A stretch of 64,000 bases of DNA from positions 3,906,001 through 3,970,000 of the forward strand of contig NZ_CP145732.1 of assembly GCF_036884845.1 (NCBI RefSeq), written 5' to 3'. The stretch comes from Pseudomonas sp. MAG733B (GTDB lineage: Bacteria > Pseudomonadota > Gammaproteobacteria > Pseudomonadales > Pseudomonadaceae). Of the stretch, positions 1 to 7,733 are shown piece by piece. The translations under genes were made by a program, and so were the position numbers. A model generated the notes under the pieces. It had not been told where the DNA came from, made no database searches, and worked only from the letters and a program-made list of their open reading frames with translations. Position 1 is the first letter of the stretch, and each line of letters begins with the position of its first letter.

Positions 1-19
1 ATCAAGCAACAACTTGAGC

Positions 20-664
20 ATGACGAACAAAAGCACCGTTCGCCAAACCCGCAGACTGGCTCCACATTCAATGTTCTGGAGAAGTCTCTTGCTCACCTCA
101 TTTGCAACCTGGTTACGGTTCCTCAGCAAAGTGGATACCTTTGGCGCTTCGCTTATGCGACTGGCAATCGGCATCGTGTTCCTGTGGATTGGTGCACTCA
201 AATTCGTCCCCTACGAGGCCGACAGCATCACACCGTTTGTCGCCAACAGCCCCTTCATGTCGTTCTTCTACGAGCACCCGCAAGAGTACAAGGTTCACCT
301 GACACATGAAGGCGAACTGAACGCGGACAAGCGCGCCTGGCAGACAGCCAATAACACCTACGGGTTCTCGACCGGGCTGGGCATTGTCGAACTCCTGATT
401 GGTTTATTGGTGCTGTCCAATCCGATCTCACGACGCACCGGCTTACTCGGTGGTGCATTGGCCTTCGGTACGCCATTGGTGACGTTGAGCTTTCTGATCA
501 CCACGCCAGAGGCCTGGGTCGGTGCCCTGGGCGACGCTCAGAACGGTTTTCCCTATCTGTCCGGTGGCGGTCGCCTGGTGCTTAAAGACGTATTGATGCT
601 GGCAGGTTCGCTGACTGTGATGGCCGACTCCGCTCGTCATCTGCTGCGGGAAAGTCGTGCATGA
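20..664 (+). CDS. DUF417 family inner-membrane protein (RclC/YkgB-like)
   Basis: A membrane protein of about 214 residues with several hydrophobic segments (near residues 25-60, 115-135, 140-165 and 190-205), matching the DUF417 family. The E. coli member RclC belongs to the reactive-chlorine resistance operon. I chose ATG at 20; a TTG two codons upstream is possible, and the frame is open to the left window edge, so the true start is uncertain. The next gene is glutathione reductase, another flavin disulfide reductase, which recalls the RclA-RclC pairing, although the gap of about 430 bases argues against one tight operon. A role in the oxidative or electrophile response is inferred from this context only. 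Confidence 0.8.
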   Translation: MTNKSTVRQTRRLAPHSMFWRSLLLTSFATWLRFLSKVDTFGASLMRLAIGIVFLWIGALKFVPYEADSITPFVANSPFMSFFYEHPQEYKVHLTHEGELNADKRAWQTANNTYGFSTGLGIVELLIGLLVLSNPISRRTGLLGGALAFGTPLVTLSFLITTPEAWVGALGDAQNGFPYLSGGGRLVLKDVLMLAGSLTVMADSARHLLRESRA

Positions 665-1094
665 GCCATCAACGCCTCGCTGGATTGTTTCACCCAGCAC
701 AATTAAGCCATGACATCCCTGCCGGTTCTCTAATTGCCCATAGATGGTGAGACTGAACGCAGAAGGCATTGACCCATTTCGGGCTAATGCAGAGTCCATC
801 CAGGGAGTCCCCACATGATTGATGTTGCTCATTCCTGCGACGGTAACCCTTGGTTGGAGACTCCAGCCATGGCCCATAGCGAATACGAAGGTAGTTTTTT
901 GTTGCCCCAACTGATGGGTGCACTGGCTAGCGAGTCCAGAGCGGCTCCTGTCACGCACAGATCCAATGCGCATCAGAACAAGGTTTCGGTCTCGAAACGA
1001 TGCGCCCCGATTTTGCGCGCATTTAAACTTCGTTTTTCTCCCCTTTAACGATGGTTGGCCACACCTGTGTTGTGCGACCTTGCAGAGAATTGAG
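665..1094. other. intergenic region before gor
   Basis: About 430 bases with no gene I can support. An open frame of 77 codons at 815-1048 has a plausible Shine-Dalgarno sequence (AGGGAG), but its product resembles nothing I recognise and its C-terminal half reads like non-coding sequence. The promoter of gor is expected in the last 150 bases. No terminator hairpin with a T-run was seen after the DUF417 gene. Confidence 0.4.
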
Positions 1095-2456
1095 ATGACC
1101 TACGACTTTGATTTATTTGTGATTGGTGCAGGCTCCGGCGGTGTCCGTGCTGCGCGTTTTGCCGCAGGATTCGGCGCGAAAGTGGCTGTTGCCGAAAGCC
1201 GCTACCTCGGTGGTACTTGCGTGAATGTCGGTTGCGTGCCAAAAAAACTGCTGGTCTACGGCTCGCATTTTGCCGACGACTTCGAACAGGCCGAGGGCTT
1301 TGGCTGGACGGCCGGCAAGGCGCAATTCGACTGGGAAAAATTGATCTCCAACAAGAACCGCGAGATCGAACGGCTCAACGGGATTTACCGCAAATTGCTG
1401 ATCAACAGCGGCGTGACCTTGCTCGAAGGTCATGCACGGCTGACCGATGCGCATCACGTTGAAATCAACGGCCAACGTTACAGCGCAGAACGCATTCTGA
1501 TTGCCACCGGTGGCTGGCCACAGATTCCGGATATTCCAGGTCGTGAGCACGCGATCACTTCGAATGAAGCATTCTTTCTGAAACAACTGCCCAAGCGGGT
1601 ATTGGTGGTTGGCGGTGGTTACATCGCCGTCGAATTTGCCGGTATTTTCAATGGCCTGGGTGCCGACACCAGCCTGCTGTATCGCGGTGATCTGTTCCTG
1701 CGCGGGTTTGATAAATCAGTTCGTACGCACCTTGTGGAAGAACTGACAAAACGCGGTCTGCAATTGCAGTTCAACACCGATATCGTGCAGATCGACAAAC
1801 AGGCGGACGGCAGTCTGCTGGCGACGCTCAACGACGGTCGTCAACTGGAGACCGACAGCATTTTCTACGCCACTGGCCGCCGCCCCATGCTCGACAATCT
1901 GGGCCTGGAAAACACCCGCGTCGCACTCAATGACAAGGGCTTCATCGACGTCAACGACAACTTCGAAACCCGCGAGCCATCGATTCTGGCATTGGGTGAT
2001 GTGATTGGCCGGGTGCAACTGACTCCGGTCGCCACAGCTGAAGGCATGGCCGTCGCGCGTCGCCTGTTCAAACCTGAAGAATATCGCCCAGTGGATTACC
2101 GACACATTCCCACCGCGGTGTTCAGCCAACCCAACATCGGCACCGTTGGACTGACGGAAGAACAGGCACTGGAGCATGGCCACAAAGTCGTGGTTTTCGA
2201 GAGCCGATTCAAACCGATGAAACTGACCCTCACGCAGTCGTCCGAGCAGACGCTGATGAAGCTGGTGGTGGATGCTGCGACGGATCGAGTACTGGGCGCG
2301 CACATGGTCGGCCCCGACGCCGGAGACATCATTCAAGGGCTGGCCATCGCGCTGAAAGCGGGGGCCACCAAGCGCCTGTTCGATGAAACCATCGGTGTGC
2401 ACCCAACCTCGGCAGAAGAATTCGTGACGCTGCGTACGCCTGTCACCGGCAGATAA
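1095..2456 (+). CDS. gor: glutathione-disulfide reductase
   Basis: NADPH-dependent reduction of oxidised glutathione in the cytoplasm. The product of 453 residues has the usual length. The N-terminal FAD motif GAGSGG is followed by the redox-active pair in [13 protein letters not shown], then the NADPH motif [11 protein letters not shown] with downstream arginines typical of NADPH-specific enzymes, the second FAD motif ATGRRP...LALGDV, and the C-terminal catalytic HPTSAEE. I chose ATG 1095, where the protein begins [11 protein letters not shown] and GAGAATTGAG lies just upstream; an in-frame start at 918 would add about 59 residues with no family similarity. The nearby GST gene at 3575 also uses glutathione. 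Lipoamide-dehydrogenase-type relatives are less likely given the HPT-SAEE ending. Confidence 0.95.
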   Translation: MTYDFDLFVIGAGSGGVRAARFAAGFGAKVAVAESRYLGGTCVNVGCVPKKLLVYGSHFADDFEQAEGFGWTAGKAQFDWEKLISNKNREIERLNGIYRKLLINSGVTLLEGHARLTDAHHVEINGQRYSAERILIATGGWPQIPDIPGREHAITSNEAFFLKQLPKRVLVVGGGYIAVEFAGIFNGLGADTSLLYRGDLFLRGFDKSVRTHLVEELTKRGLQLQFNTDIVQIDKQADGSLLATLNDGRQLETDSIFYATGRRPMLDNLGLENTRVALNDKGFIDVNDNFETREPSILALGDVIGRVQLTPVATAEGMAVARRLFKPEEYRPVDYRHIPTAVFSQPNIGTVGLTEEQALEHGHKVVVFESRFKPMKLTLTQSSEQTLMKLVVDAATDRVLGAHMVGPDAGDIIQGLAIALKAGATKRLFDETIGVHPTSAEEFVTLRTPVTGR

Positions 2457-2467
2457 CGGCAGACGGC

Positions 2468-2540
2468 CAATCTTCTTCCGTTGGTTCGATAGCCTCCAGG
2501 ATCGATATACAATGCAGCGCATAAGCAGTGCCTATAGAGG
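2468..2540. promoter_or_regulatory. cyn promoter-operator region, copy 1 (before cynR)
   Basis: This stretch of 73 bases aligns without gaps to 11515-11587 with about 60 identical positions. It contains the inverted repeat TCGAT-N10-ATCGA at 2486-2505, the size and layout expected of a LysR-type operator, and a conserved TGCCTATAGA segment that could be the -10 region. In copy 1 it feeds cynR to its right; copy 2 lies upstream of cynS. Confidence 0.7.
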
Positions 2541-2549
2541 AGAGTTCTT

Positions 2550-3434
2550 ATGCTGCTACGACACTTGCGATATTTGTTGGCAGTCGCCGATAACGCCGGC
2601 TTCACCCGCGCAGCCGAGGCGCTGCATGTTTCCCAGCCCACCTTGTCGCAACAGATCCGGCAGCTGGAAGATACGCTTGGTGTTGTGCTGTTCGACCGCA
2701 CGTCACGCACGGTCAAACCGACTGATGCGGGGCAGGCCTACATCGAATGTGCCCGTCGTGTATTGGTGGAGTTGGAGGCTGGCAAGCGCGCACTGCACGA
2801 TGTGAAGGATCTGTCGCGCGGCACCTTGCGCCTGGCCATGACACCGACGTTCATGGCGTACCTCGTGGGACCGCTGATGCGCGACTACATGGCTCTCTAT
2901 CCCAATATCCATCTGGAGATCTTTGAACTCTCCATGGCCGATATCGAAACCGGCCTGGCGGAGGACTCACTGGATATCGCCATTGCGTTTGATGAGGTGC
3001 GAAACCCGGATATCGAAACAATCCCGGCTTTTGTTGAAACCCTGGGGCTGGTGGTGGGGCGCGATCACCCGTTATACGACTGGAAGAAACCCTTGACCGC
3101 CGAGCAGGTCGCGCAACTGAACTTCGCGTTGCTGACTCCCGACTTCGCCACCCGCGTCTGCATTGACGAGTACTTCGCCAAGACGCAGATCACCCCCAAC
3201 GTGGTGATCGAGGTCAACTCGGTCAACACTTTGCTGGAAGTCATGCGGCACACGGCGGTTGCCACTATTCTTCCGGAACCCATCGCTACCCAGGACCGCG
3301 CCCTGCGCAGGATCGCGCTGCTGGACAAGGGGCCACAGCGCGGAGCCGCCTTGTTGCGGCGCAAAAACAACTATCACAGCGCGGCGTCAGTCGCCTTTAT
3401 GGACTTGATGCTGGGTGAATCGGTGCGTCAGTAG
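2550..3434 (+). CDS. cynR: LysR-family regulator, CynR type
   Basis: A LysR-type regulator of 294 residues: winged helix-turn-helix at residues 1-60 (MLLRHLRYLLAVADNAGFTRAAEALHVSQPTLSQQI, split here as a typical LysR head) and effector-binding domain from about 90. The sequence has the character of CynR, the cyanate-responsive activator of cynTS. The start is fixed by GAGGAG about 8 bases upstream. CynR is normally divergent from and adjacent to its target genes, but here cynS, a DUF2790 gene and cynT lie 7-9 kb away on the opposite strand; the shared operator at 2486 and 11533 supports the assignment. The alternative is a Cbl/BenM-like regulator of the genes immediately downstream. Confidence 0.8.
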   Translation: MLLRHLRYLLAVADNAGFTRAAEALHVSQPTLSQQIRQLEDTLGVVLFDRTSRTVKPTDAGQAYIECARRVLVELEAGKRALHDVKDLSRGTLRLAMTPTFMAYLVGPLMRDYMALYPNIHLEIFELSMADIETGLAEDSLDIAIAFDEVRNPDIETIPAFVETLGLVVGRDHPLYDWKKPLTAEQVAQLNFALLTPDFATRVCIDEYFAKTQITPNVVIEVNSVNTLLEVMRHTAVATILPEPIATQDRALRRIALLDKGPQRGAALLRRKNNYHSAASVAFMDLMLGESVRQ

Positions 3435-3574
3435 CCTCTGCAAAAAGAATGATCATTACACGCCATGAAATGCTGGATTGTAATTGCTGGTCATTCCGCT
3501 GTTTATGAGAGGAGGGGAAGATGACTCCATCGACGCGATCACCGGGTCGAACACATAAACAGTCGGAGTACGTC

Positions 3575-4204
3575 ATGTCCCAGCAAGCGATCAAACTTTA
3601 TCGTCACCCGTTGTCTGGTCACTCTCATCGGGTTGAACTGATGCTGTCCCTGCTCGGCCTGCCGACGGAACTGGTCTTTGTGGACTTGATGAAGGGCGCA
3701 CACAAAACCCCCGAGTTCCTGGCGATCAACAGTTTTGGACAAGTCCCGGTGATCGATGACAACGGCACCGTACTGGCCGACTCCAACGGCATCGTGGTTT
3801 ACCTGGCCGCCAAATATGGCAACGGCCAATGGCTGCCGACCGATCCGGTAACGCAGGGCAAGGTTCAACGCTGGTTGTCGGTGGCCGCCGGTCAAATCAG
3901 TTCGGGCCCTGCCAGCGCGCGATTGATCACCGTGTTTGGTGCCGGTTATGACGCCGAAGAAACGATCAAACGTTCTCATGCCCTGCTTAAAGTCATGGAA
4001 GAAGAGCTGGGTCAAAGCAAATTCCTGGCCGGCGACAAGCCGACCGTCGCCGATGTTGCCGCCTACACGTACGTGTCCCACGCACCAGAAGGTAACGTGG
4101 CGCTGACTGACTACCCGAATGTCCGTGCCTGGTTGAGCAGCATCGAAGCGTTGCCGAACTTCGTTGGCATGCAACGTACCGCTGTAGGCCTACAGGAGGC
4201 TTGA
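3575..4204 (+). CDS. glutathione S-transferase family protein
   Basis: About 209 residues with the GST fold order: thioredoxin-like N-terminal domain at residues 1-80 ([23 protein letters not shown], then the QVPVIDD cis-proline loop and the [12 protein letters not shown] glutathione-binding segment) and an all-alpha C-terminal domain. It presumably conjugates or reduces a small electrophile with glutathione; the substrate cannot be read. I chose ATG 3575 ([12 protein letters not shown]) over 3521, which would add 18 non-homologous residues. It sits between cynR and a perfect terminator hairpin, in the block separating cynR from cynTS. GST and glutathione reductase close together suggest electrophile or cyanate/isocyanate stress, which is an inference. 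Confidence 0.9.
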   Translation: MSQQAIKLYRHPLSGHSHRVELMLSLLGLPTELVFVDLMKGAHKTPEFLAINSFGQVPVIDDNGTVLADSNGIVVYLAAKYGNGQWLPTDPVTQGKVQRWLSVAAGQISSGPASARLITVFGAGYDAEETIKRSHALLKVMEEELGQSKFLAGDKPTVADVAAYTYVSHAPEGNVALTDYPNVRAWLSSIEALPNFVGMQRTAVGLQEA

Positions 4205-4214
4205 TTCGATCCTG

Positions 4215-4254
4215 AAGGAGCTTGCCGGGAGAATACTTGCGGCAAGCTCCTTTT
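4215..4254 (+). terminator. intrinsic terminator after the GST gene
   Basis: Perfect arms of 13 bases (AAGGAGCTTGCCG at 4215-4227 and its complement at 4240-4252) around a 12-base loop, ending in TTTT. It lies 11 bases after the GST stop codon. Confidence 0.8.
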
Positions 4255-4409
4255 CATTGGCTGCGCAGATCTCTCAGGATTGCTTTGCGTACATGCAGCC
4301 AGCCCGACGGCGCGTGCGAAAGTCGCTTTGGCCGACGATACTGGCAACCAGGTCTTGCCACGCAAGCGGCCAGACTTCTCGCTGTCCTCTCATCAAGACA
4401 GGGTCGCCT

Positions 4410-5330
4410 ATGGATCGTTTTCAAGAAATGCAGATATTCATGGCAGTAGCCGAGGAAGAAGGCTTTGCCGCGGCCGCCCGCCGGTTGAACATCTCTCCCC
4501 CCAGCGTGACCCGTGCCATCGCCGCGATGGAAGAGCGCATCGGCACACAGCTCCTTTCCCGAACCACTCGTAGCCTGCATCTCACCGAAGCCGGTCAACG
4601 CTACCTTGAAGATTGTCGGCGTATCCTCAGTGATATCGACGAGGCGGAGGAGGCGGCGGCAGGCAGTTACTCGATACCGTGCGGGCATTTGACCGTGACC
4701 GCATCGGTGCTGTTTGGCGAGTTGTTCATCGCGCCGCTGCTGGCCGACTACGTGGATCAGTTTCCTTCGGTGCACCTCAATGCCTTGCTGGTGGATCGTG
4801 TGGTGAATATGGCTGACGAGGGTATCGATGTGGCCATACGCATCGGCCATTTGCATGAGACCAATCAGCACGCCATCAAAGTCGGCGAAGTACGTCAGGT
4901 GATCTGCGGTACGCCCGATTATTTCGAGCGCAACGGCAGGCCGCGTCATCCTGGTGAACTCAGTACCGCCAACATCGTCATGTCTTCGGCCAGCCATTTG
5001 CTGAGCGACTGGCAATTCGTCAACGACGGCAACGCACTGAGCTTTCGGTTCGAACCGCGATTGGTGGTCACCGCCAATCAGGCCGCGATCAATATCGCCA
5101 GCCTGGGCTGGGGCGTCACGCGTGTATTGTCCTACCAAGTGGCCAACCAGGTGGCGGCTGGCGAACTGGAATTGGTGCTGGAAGACTTCGAACCGCCTGC
5201 GCTGCCCATTCAAGTGGTCTACCTCAAGAGCACCCGAATCCCGGCGAAGGTTCATACCTTCGTGGATTTTCTCGCGGATCGACTCGGCAAGGATTCGGCG
5301 CTCAAGGCTGTGGTGAAGGGTTCCAGCTGA
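4410..5330 (+). CDS. LysR-family transcriptional regulator (first of a tandem pair)
   Basis: A product of 306 residues beginning MDRFQEMQIFMAVAEEEGF, the standard LysR start, with helix-turn-helix at residues 15-45 (AAARRLNISPPSVTRAIAAME) and a substrate-binding domain from about 90. A TTG further upstream (4257) opens the frame earlier but gives unrelated sequence that overlaps the terminator. The stop codon overlaps the next LysR gene by one base, so the two are cotranscribed. It belongs to the group that usually regulates small oxidoreductase or GST genes. Target and ligand unknown. Confidence 0.88.
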   Translation: MDRFQEMQIFMAVAEEEGFAAAARRLNISPPSVTRAIAAMEERIGTQLLSRTTRSLHLTEAGQRYLEDCRRILSDIDEAEEAAAGSYSIPCGHLTVTASVLFGELFIAPLLADYVDQFPSVHLNALLVDRVVNMADEGIDVAIRIGHLHETNQHAIKVGEVRQVICGTPDYFERNGRPRHPGELSTANIVMSSASHLLSDWQFVNDGNALSFRFEPRLVVTANQAAINIASLGWGVTRVLSYQVANQVAAGELELVLEDFEPPALPIQVVYLKSTRIPAKVHTFVDFLADRLGKDSALKAVVKGSS

Positions 5331-6241
5331 TGGATCGCTACCATGAAATGCTGATGTTCGAAGCATTATCGGAGCGACCCAGCCTGGCTGCTGCGGCACG
5401 TCGTTTGAACGTGTCAGGACCCACGGTCGTTCGCGCCATTGCACGGCTGGAGGAACGTCTTGGCGTGCCACTGTTACTTCGCAGTACCCGCGGCGTGTCG
5501 CTGACTGAGGCCGGCGCCGGCTTCATGGCCGATTGTTCACGCATTCTCAAGGCCATCGAAGACGCAGAGGCTTCGGCCAAGGGCTTGCACGTTCAGGCCC
5601 AAGGCAATCTCACGGTATTGATGCCTTTGCTGTTCAGCCGCTATGTCATGAACCCGATGCTATCGAGTTATACGAACCTGTATCCCGAAGTAAGAGTCTT
5701 CGCGCAATACCATGATCGTTTTCCGAACATGAATGAGGAGGGAATCGACGTAGCTGTGCTCATCGGTAATCTGCCCAGCTCTTCATTGATCGCACGACAA
5801 GTGGGCCACGTGCGGTCGATGGTGTGCAGCAGCCCGGCCTATCTGGCCACTCACGGTGAGCCCGGCGTACCGGAAGATTTGAGACATCATCGGTTGGTCG
5901 CCACGCATGCTTATCGAGACAAGGTCCAATGGGACTTTCACCAGGACGGTGAATTGAACCCTATAAAAGCCCGGTCACGGATAAGTTGCGCGACGGTGCA
6001 GGCGGCCATCGATGCTACTGCTCATGGTGCCGGCATTACCCGCTGCCCGAGCTATCCGTTGTACGAGTATTTGAACAGTGGACGATTGCGCCGTGTATTG
6101 CAGCCCTATGAGTTACCGGCGCTGCCGGTGCATGTGGTGTACCGCGAAGGGCGCAAGGCCTCGATGCGGGTACGCAGTTTCGTCGACCACATCGTCGAGG
6201 GCCTGCGCGAACATCCGGCCATGCAGCCGGATGCTGATTGA
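5330..6241 (+). CDS. LysR-family transcriptional regulator (second of a tandem pair)
   Basis: 303 residues, starting MDRYHEMLMFEALSERPSL. Its helix-turn-helix (AAARRLNVSGPTVVRAIARLEE) and domain layout closely resemble the preceding gene, so the pair looks like an old tandem duplication. The ATG shares its first base with the upstream TGA, implying translational coupling. A DJ-1/PfpI gene and an isochorismatase-fold hydrolase gene follow on the same strand and are the likeliest targets; this rests on position only. Confidence 0.87.
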   Translation: MDRYHEMLMFEALSERPSLAAAARRLNVSGPTVVRAIARLEERLGVPLLLRSTRGVSLTEAGAGFMADCSRILKAIEDAEASAKGLHVQAQGNLTVLMPLLFSRYVMNPMLSSYTNLYPEVRVFAQYHDRFPNMNEEGIDVAVLIGNLPSSSLIARQVGHVRSMVCSSPAYLATHGEPGVPEDLRHHRLVATHAYRDKVQWDFHQDGELNPIKARSRISCATVQAAIDATAHGAGITRCPSYPLYEYLNSGRLRRVLQPYELPALPVHVVYREGRKASMRVRSFVDHIVEGLREHPAMQPDAD

Positions 6242-6399
6242 GCGCGCGCAGCGCTCGCACCTTGCACTGATACAGATACCTATCGGGCATTTCAGTGAGC
6301 GAAATAGTGGATTGTGTTTTGTGGTCATTCTTTGTATGGCGGTTAAGGCGGAGCATAAGCACACACTCTTCCATGCTGAACAGCAGAGGTTCATGACCG

Positions 6400-7023
6400 A
6401 TGAAACGCGTGCTTATGTTACTGGCCAACGGCGTAGAGCCCTTGGAAATGGCCGCTTTTACCGATGTGCTTGGCTGGGCCAACCTGCTGGGGGATCACCC
6501 TGTGGAGCTGGTCAACGCCGGCCTTCGCACAAAGATCGTGACCACCTTCGGTCTTATGCTCAATCCAAGTTTTTTATTGAGCGATCTGGACGTGGGCAGC
6601 TTCGATGCCTTGGCACTGCCAGGTGGTTTTGAACCGGCGGGTTTTTACGAGGAAGCCCTGAGCGAACCCTTTCTGGCGACCATCCGGCATTTCGTCGAAG
6701 CCGGCAAACCCGTTGCCAGCGTATGCGTGTCTTCCGTGTGCCTGGGCGTGGCCGGCGTGCTGCGTAACAGGAACGCCACGACCTACCACCAGGAAGGCGG
6801 CAAGCGCAAAAACCAACTGTTGGAAACCGGTGCACGCTTTGTCGATCGCCCGGTGGTTGTCGATGACCAGATCATCACTTCAAGCGGGCCAGGCACTGCC
6901 ACCGAAGTTGCCTTCGCGCTGCTCGAAAAAATAACCAGCGTCGAAAATGCCGCTTTTATTCGCAAGAAGATGCGCTTCGCCACCCCCGACCGTGATTGGT
7001 ACGAAACGCCGCAAGTGCCCTGA
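6400..7023 (+). CDS. DJ-1/PfpI family protein
   Basis: 207 residues of the class I glutamine-amidotransferase-like fold. The reactive cysteine is Cys109 in PVASVCVSS at the nucleophile elbow, and a conserved acidic residue lies early (GVEPLE, residues 11-16), as in DJ-1. Families with this fold include deglycase/glyoxalase-like DJ-1 proteins and isonitrile hydratase; the motif around the cysteine looks more like DJ-1. AGAGG lies about 10 bases before the ATG. Its neighbours (GST, isochorismatase-fold hydrolase, flavin reductase, cyanase) all handle small reactive compounds, so a detoxifying role is plausible. The substrate is unknown. Confidence 0.85.
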   Translation: MKRVLMLLANGVEPLEMAAFTDVLGWANLLGDHPVELVNAGLRTKIVTTFGLMLNPSFLLSDLDVGSFDALALPGGFEPAGFYEEALSEPFLATIRHFVEAGKPVASVCVSSVCLGVAGVLRNRNATTYHQEGGKRKNQLLETGARFVDRPVVVDDQIITSSGPGTATEVAFALLEKITSVENAAFIRKKMRFATPDRDWYETPQVP

Positions 7024-7067
7024 AATGATCCACCCACTCCGAGTCGACTCTTTACCAAGGTAACCGT

Positions 7068-7613
7068 ATGACTAACACAGCACTCATCGTCGTTGATATT
7101 CAGAATGACTATTTTTCCGGCGGCAAATGGGAACTCAACGCGACTGACTCGGCCGCTGACAATGCGGCTCGTGTCATTGGAGCAGCACGTGAGCGGGGTG
7201 ACGTGGTCATCCATATCCGTCACGAGACTTTAGCGCCTGATGCACCGTTTTTTGTCCCAGGCTCCGACGGCGCGCAATTGCACGAGAAGGTGCGCAATCT
7301 TGGGGACGAGTTGGTCATCGTCAAACACTTCATGAACCCGTACCGCGAAACGCAATTGCTCGAAGTGCTTGAGCACAACGAGATTGAACGGGTCACCGTG
7401 GTCGGCAACATGAGCCACATGTGCATCGATGCGGTCACCCGCGCGTCTGACGATTTCGGGTTTGAGACGACCGTTATTCACGATGCCTGTACGACCCACG
7501 ATCTGGAATTCAACAACGTCAAGGTTCCCGCGCCTCTGGTGCATGCGGCGTTCATGGCTGCCTTGAAGTTCGGGTACGCCGAAGTGCTGAGCACTAACGA
7601 GTACGTGGCCTAG
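7068..7613 (+). CDS. isochorismatase-family cysteine hydrolase
   Basis: 181 residues with the complete catalytic triad of the family: Asp10 (VVDIQNDYF), Lys86 (VKHFMNP) and Cys119 (NMSHMCIDA). Family members hydrolyse amides, carbamates or isochorismate in the cytoplasm; the short form with MSHMC is common in uncharacterised cysteine hydrolases. AAGG lies 7 bases before the ATG. It lies just upstream of a three-domain reductase gene. A hydrolase of the same fold (ycaC) also accompanies the second copy of that reductase at 17-20 kb. The substrate cannot be deduced. Confidence 0.88.
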   Translation: MTNTALIVVDIQNDYFSGGKWELNATDSAADNAARVIGAARERGDVVIHIRHETLAPDAPFFVPGSDGAQLHEKVRNLGDELVIVKHFMNPYRETQLLEVLEHNEIERVTVVGNMSHMCIDAVTRASDDFGFETTVIHDACTTHDLEFNNVKVPAPLVHAAFMAALKFGYAEVLSTNEYVA

Positions 7614-7631
7614 GCAACGCACAGAGTTGAT

Positions 7632-7670
7632 GATCCCCGGCAACTGCGAATTAGCCCCCGCTGCCGGGGA
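7632..7670 (+). terminator. possible hairpin or weak terminator after the isochorismatase gene
   Basis: Arms ATCCCCGGCA and TGCCGGGGAT enclose a loop of about 19 bases. There is no clear T-run, so it may act as a processing or attenuation structure rather than a full terminator. Confidence 0.4.
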
Positions 7671-7733
7671 TTCAACCATTCCCCGCCGGGCGGCGGGTGA
7701 AGGGCACCTGTTCACGAATGCGTAGAGGTGATC

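Noticed and set aside
815..1048. Open frame of 77 codons with a fair Shine-Dalgarno sequence before gor
   Set aside because: The product resembles no family I know and its codon use degrades in the second half; kept only as a remark in the intergenic entry.
4254..5471. Minus-strand open frame of 405 codons
   Set aside because: It lies exactly opposite two well-supported LysR genes and its product has the Arg/His/Gln-rich look of an antisense frame in GC-rich DNA.
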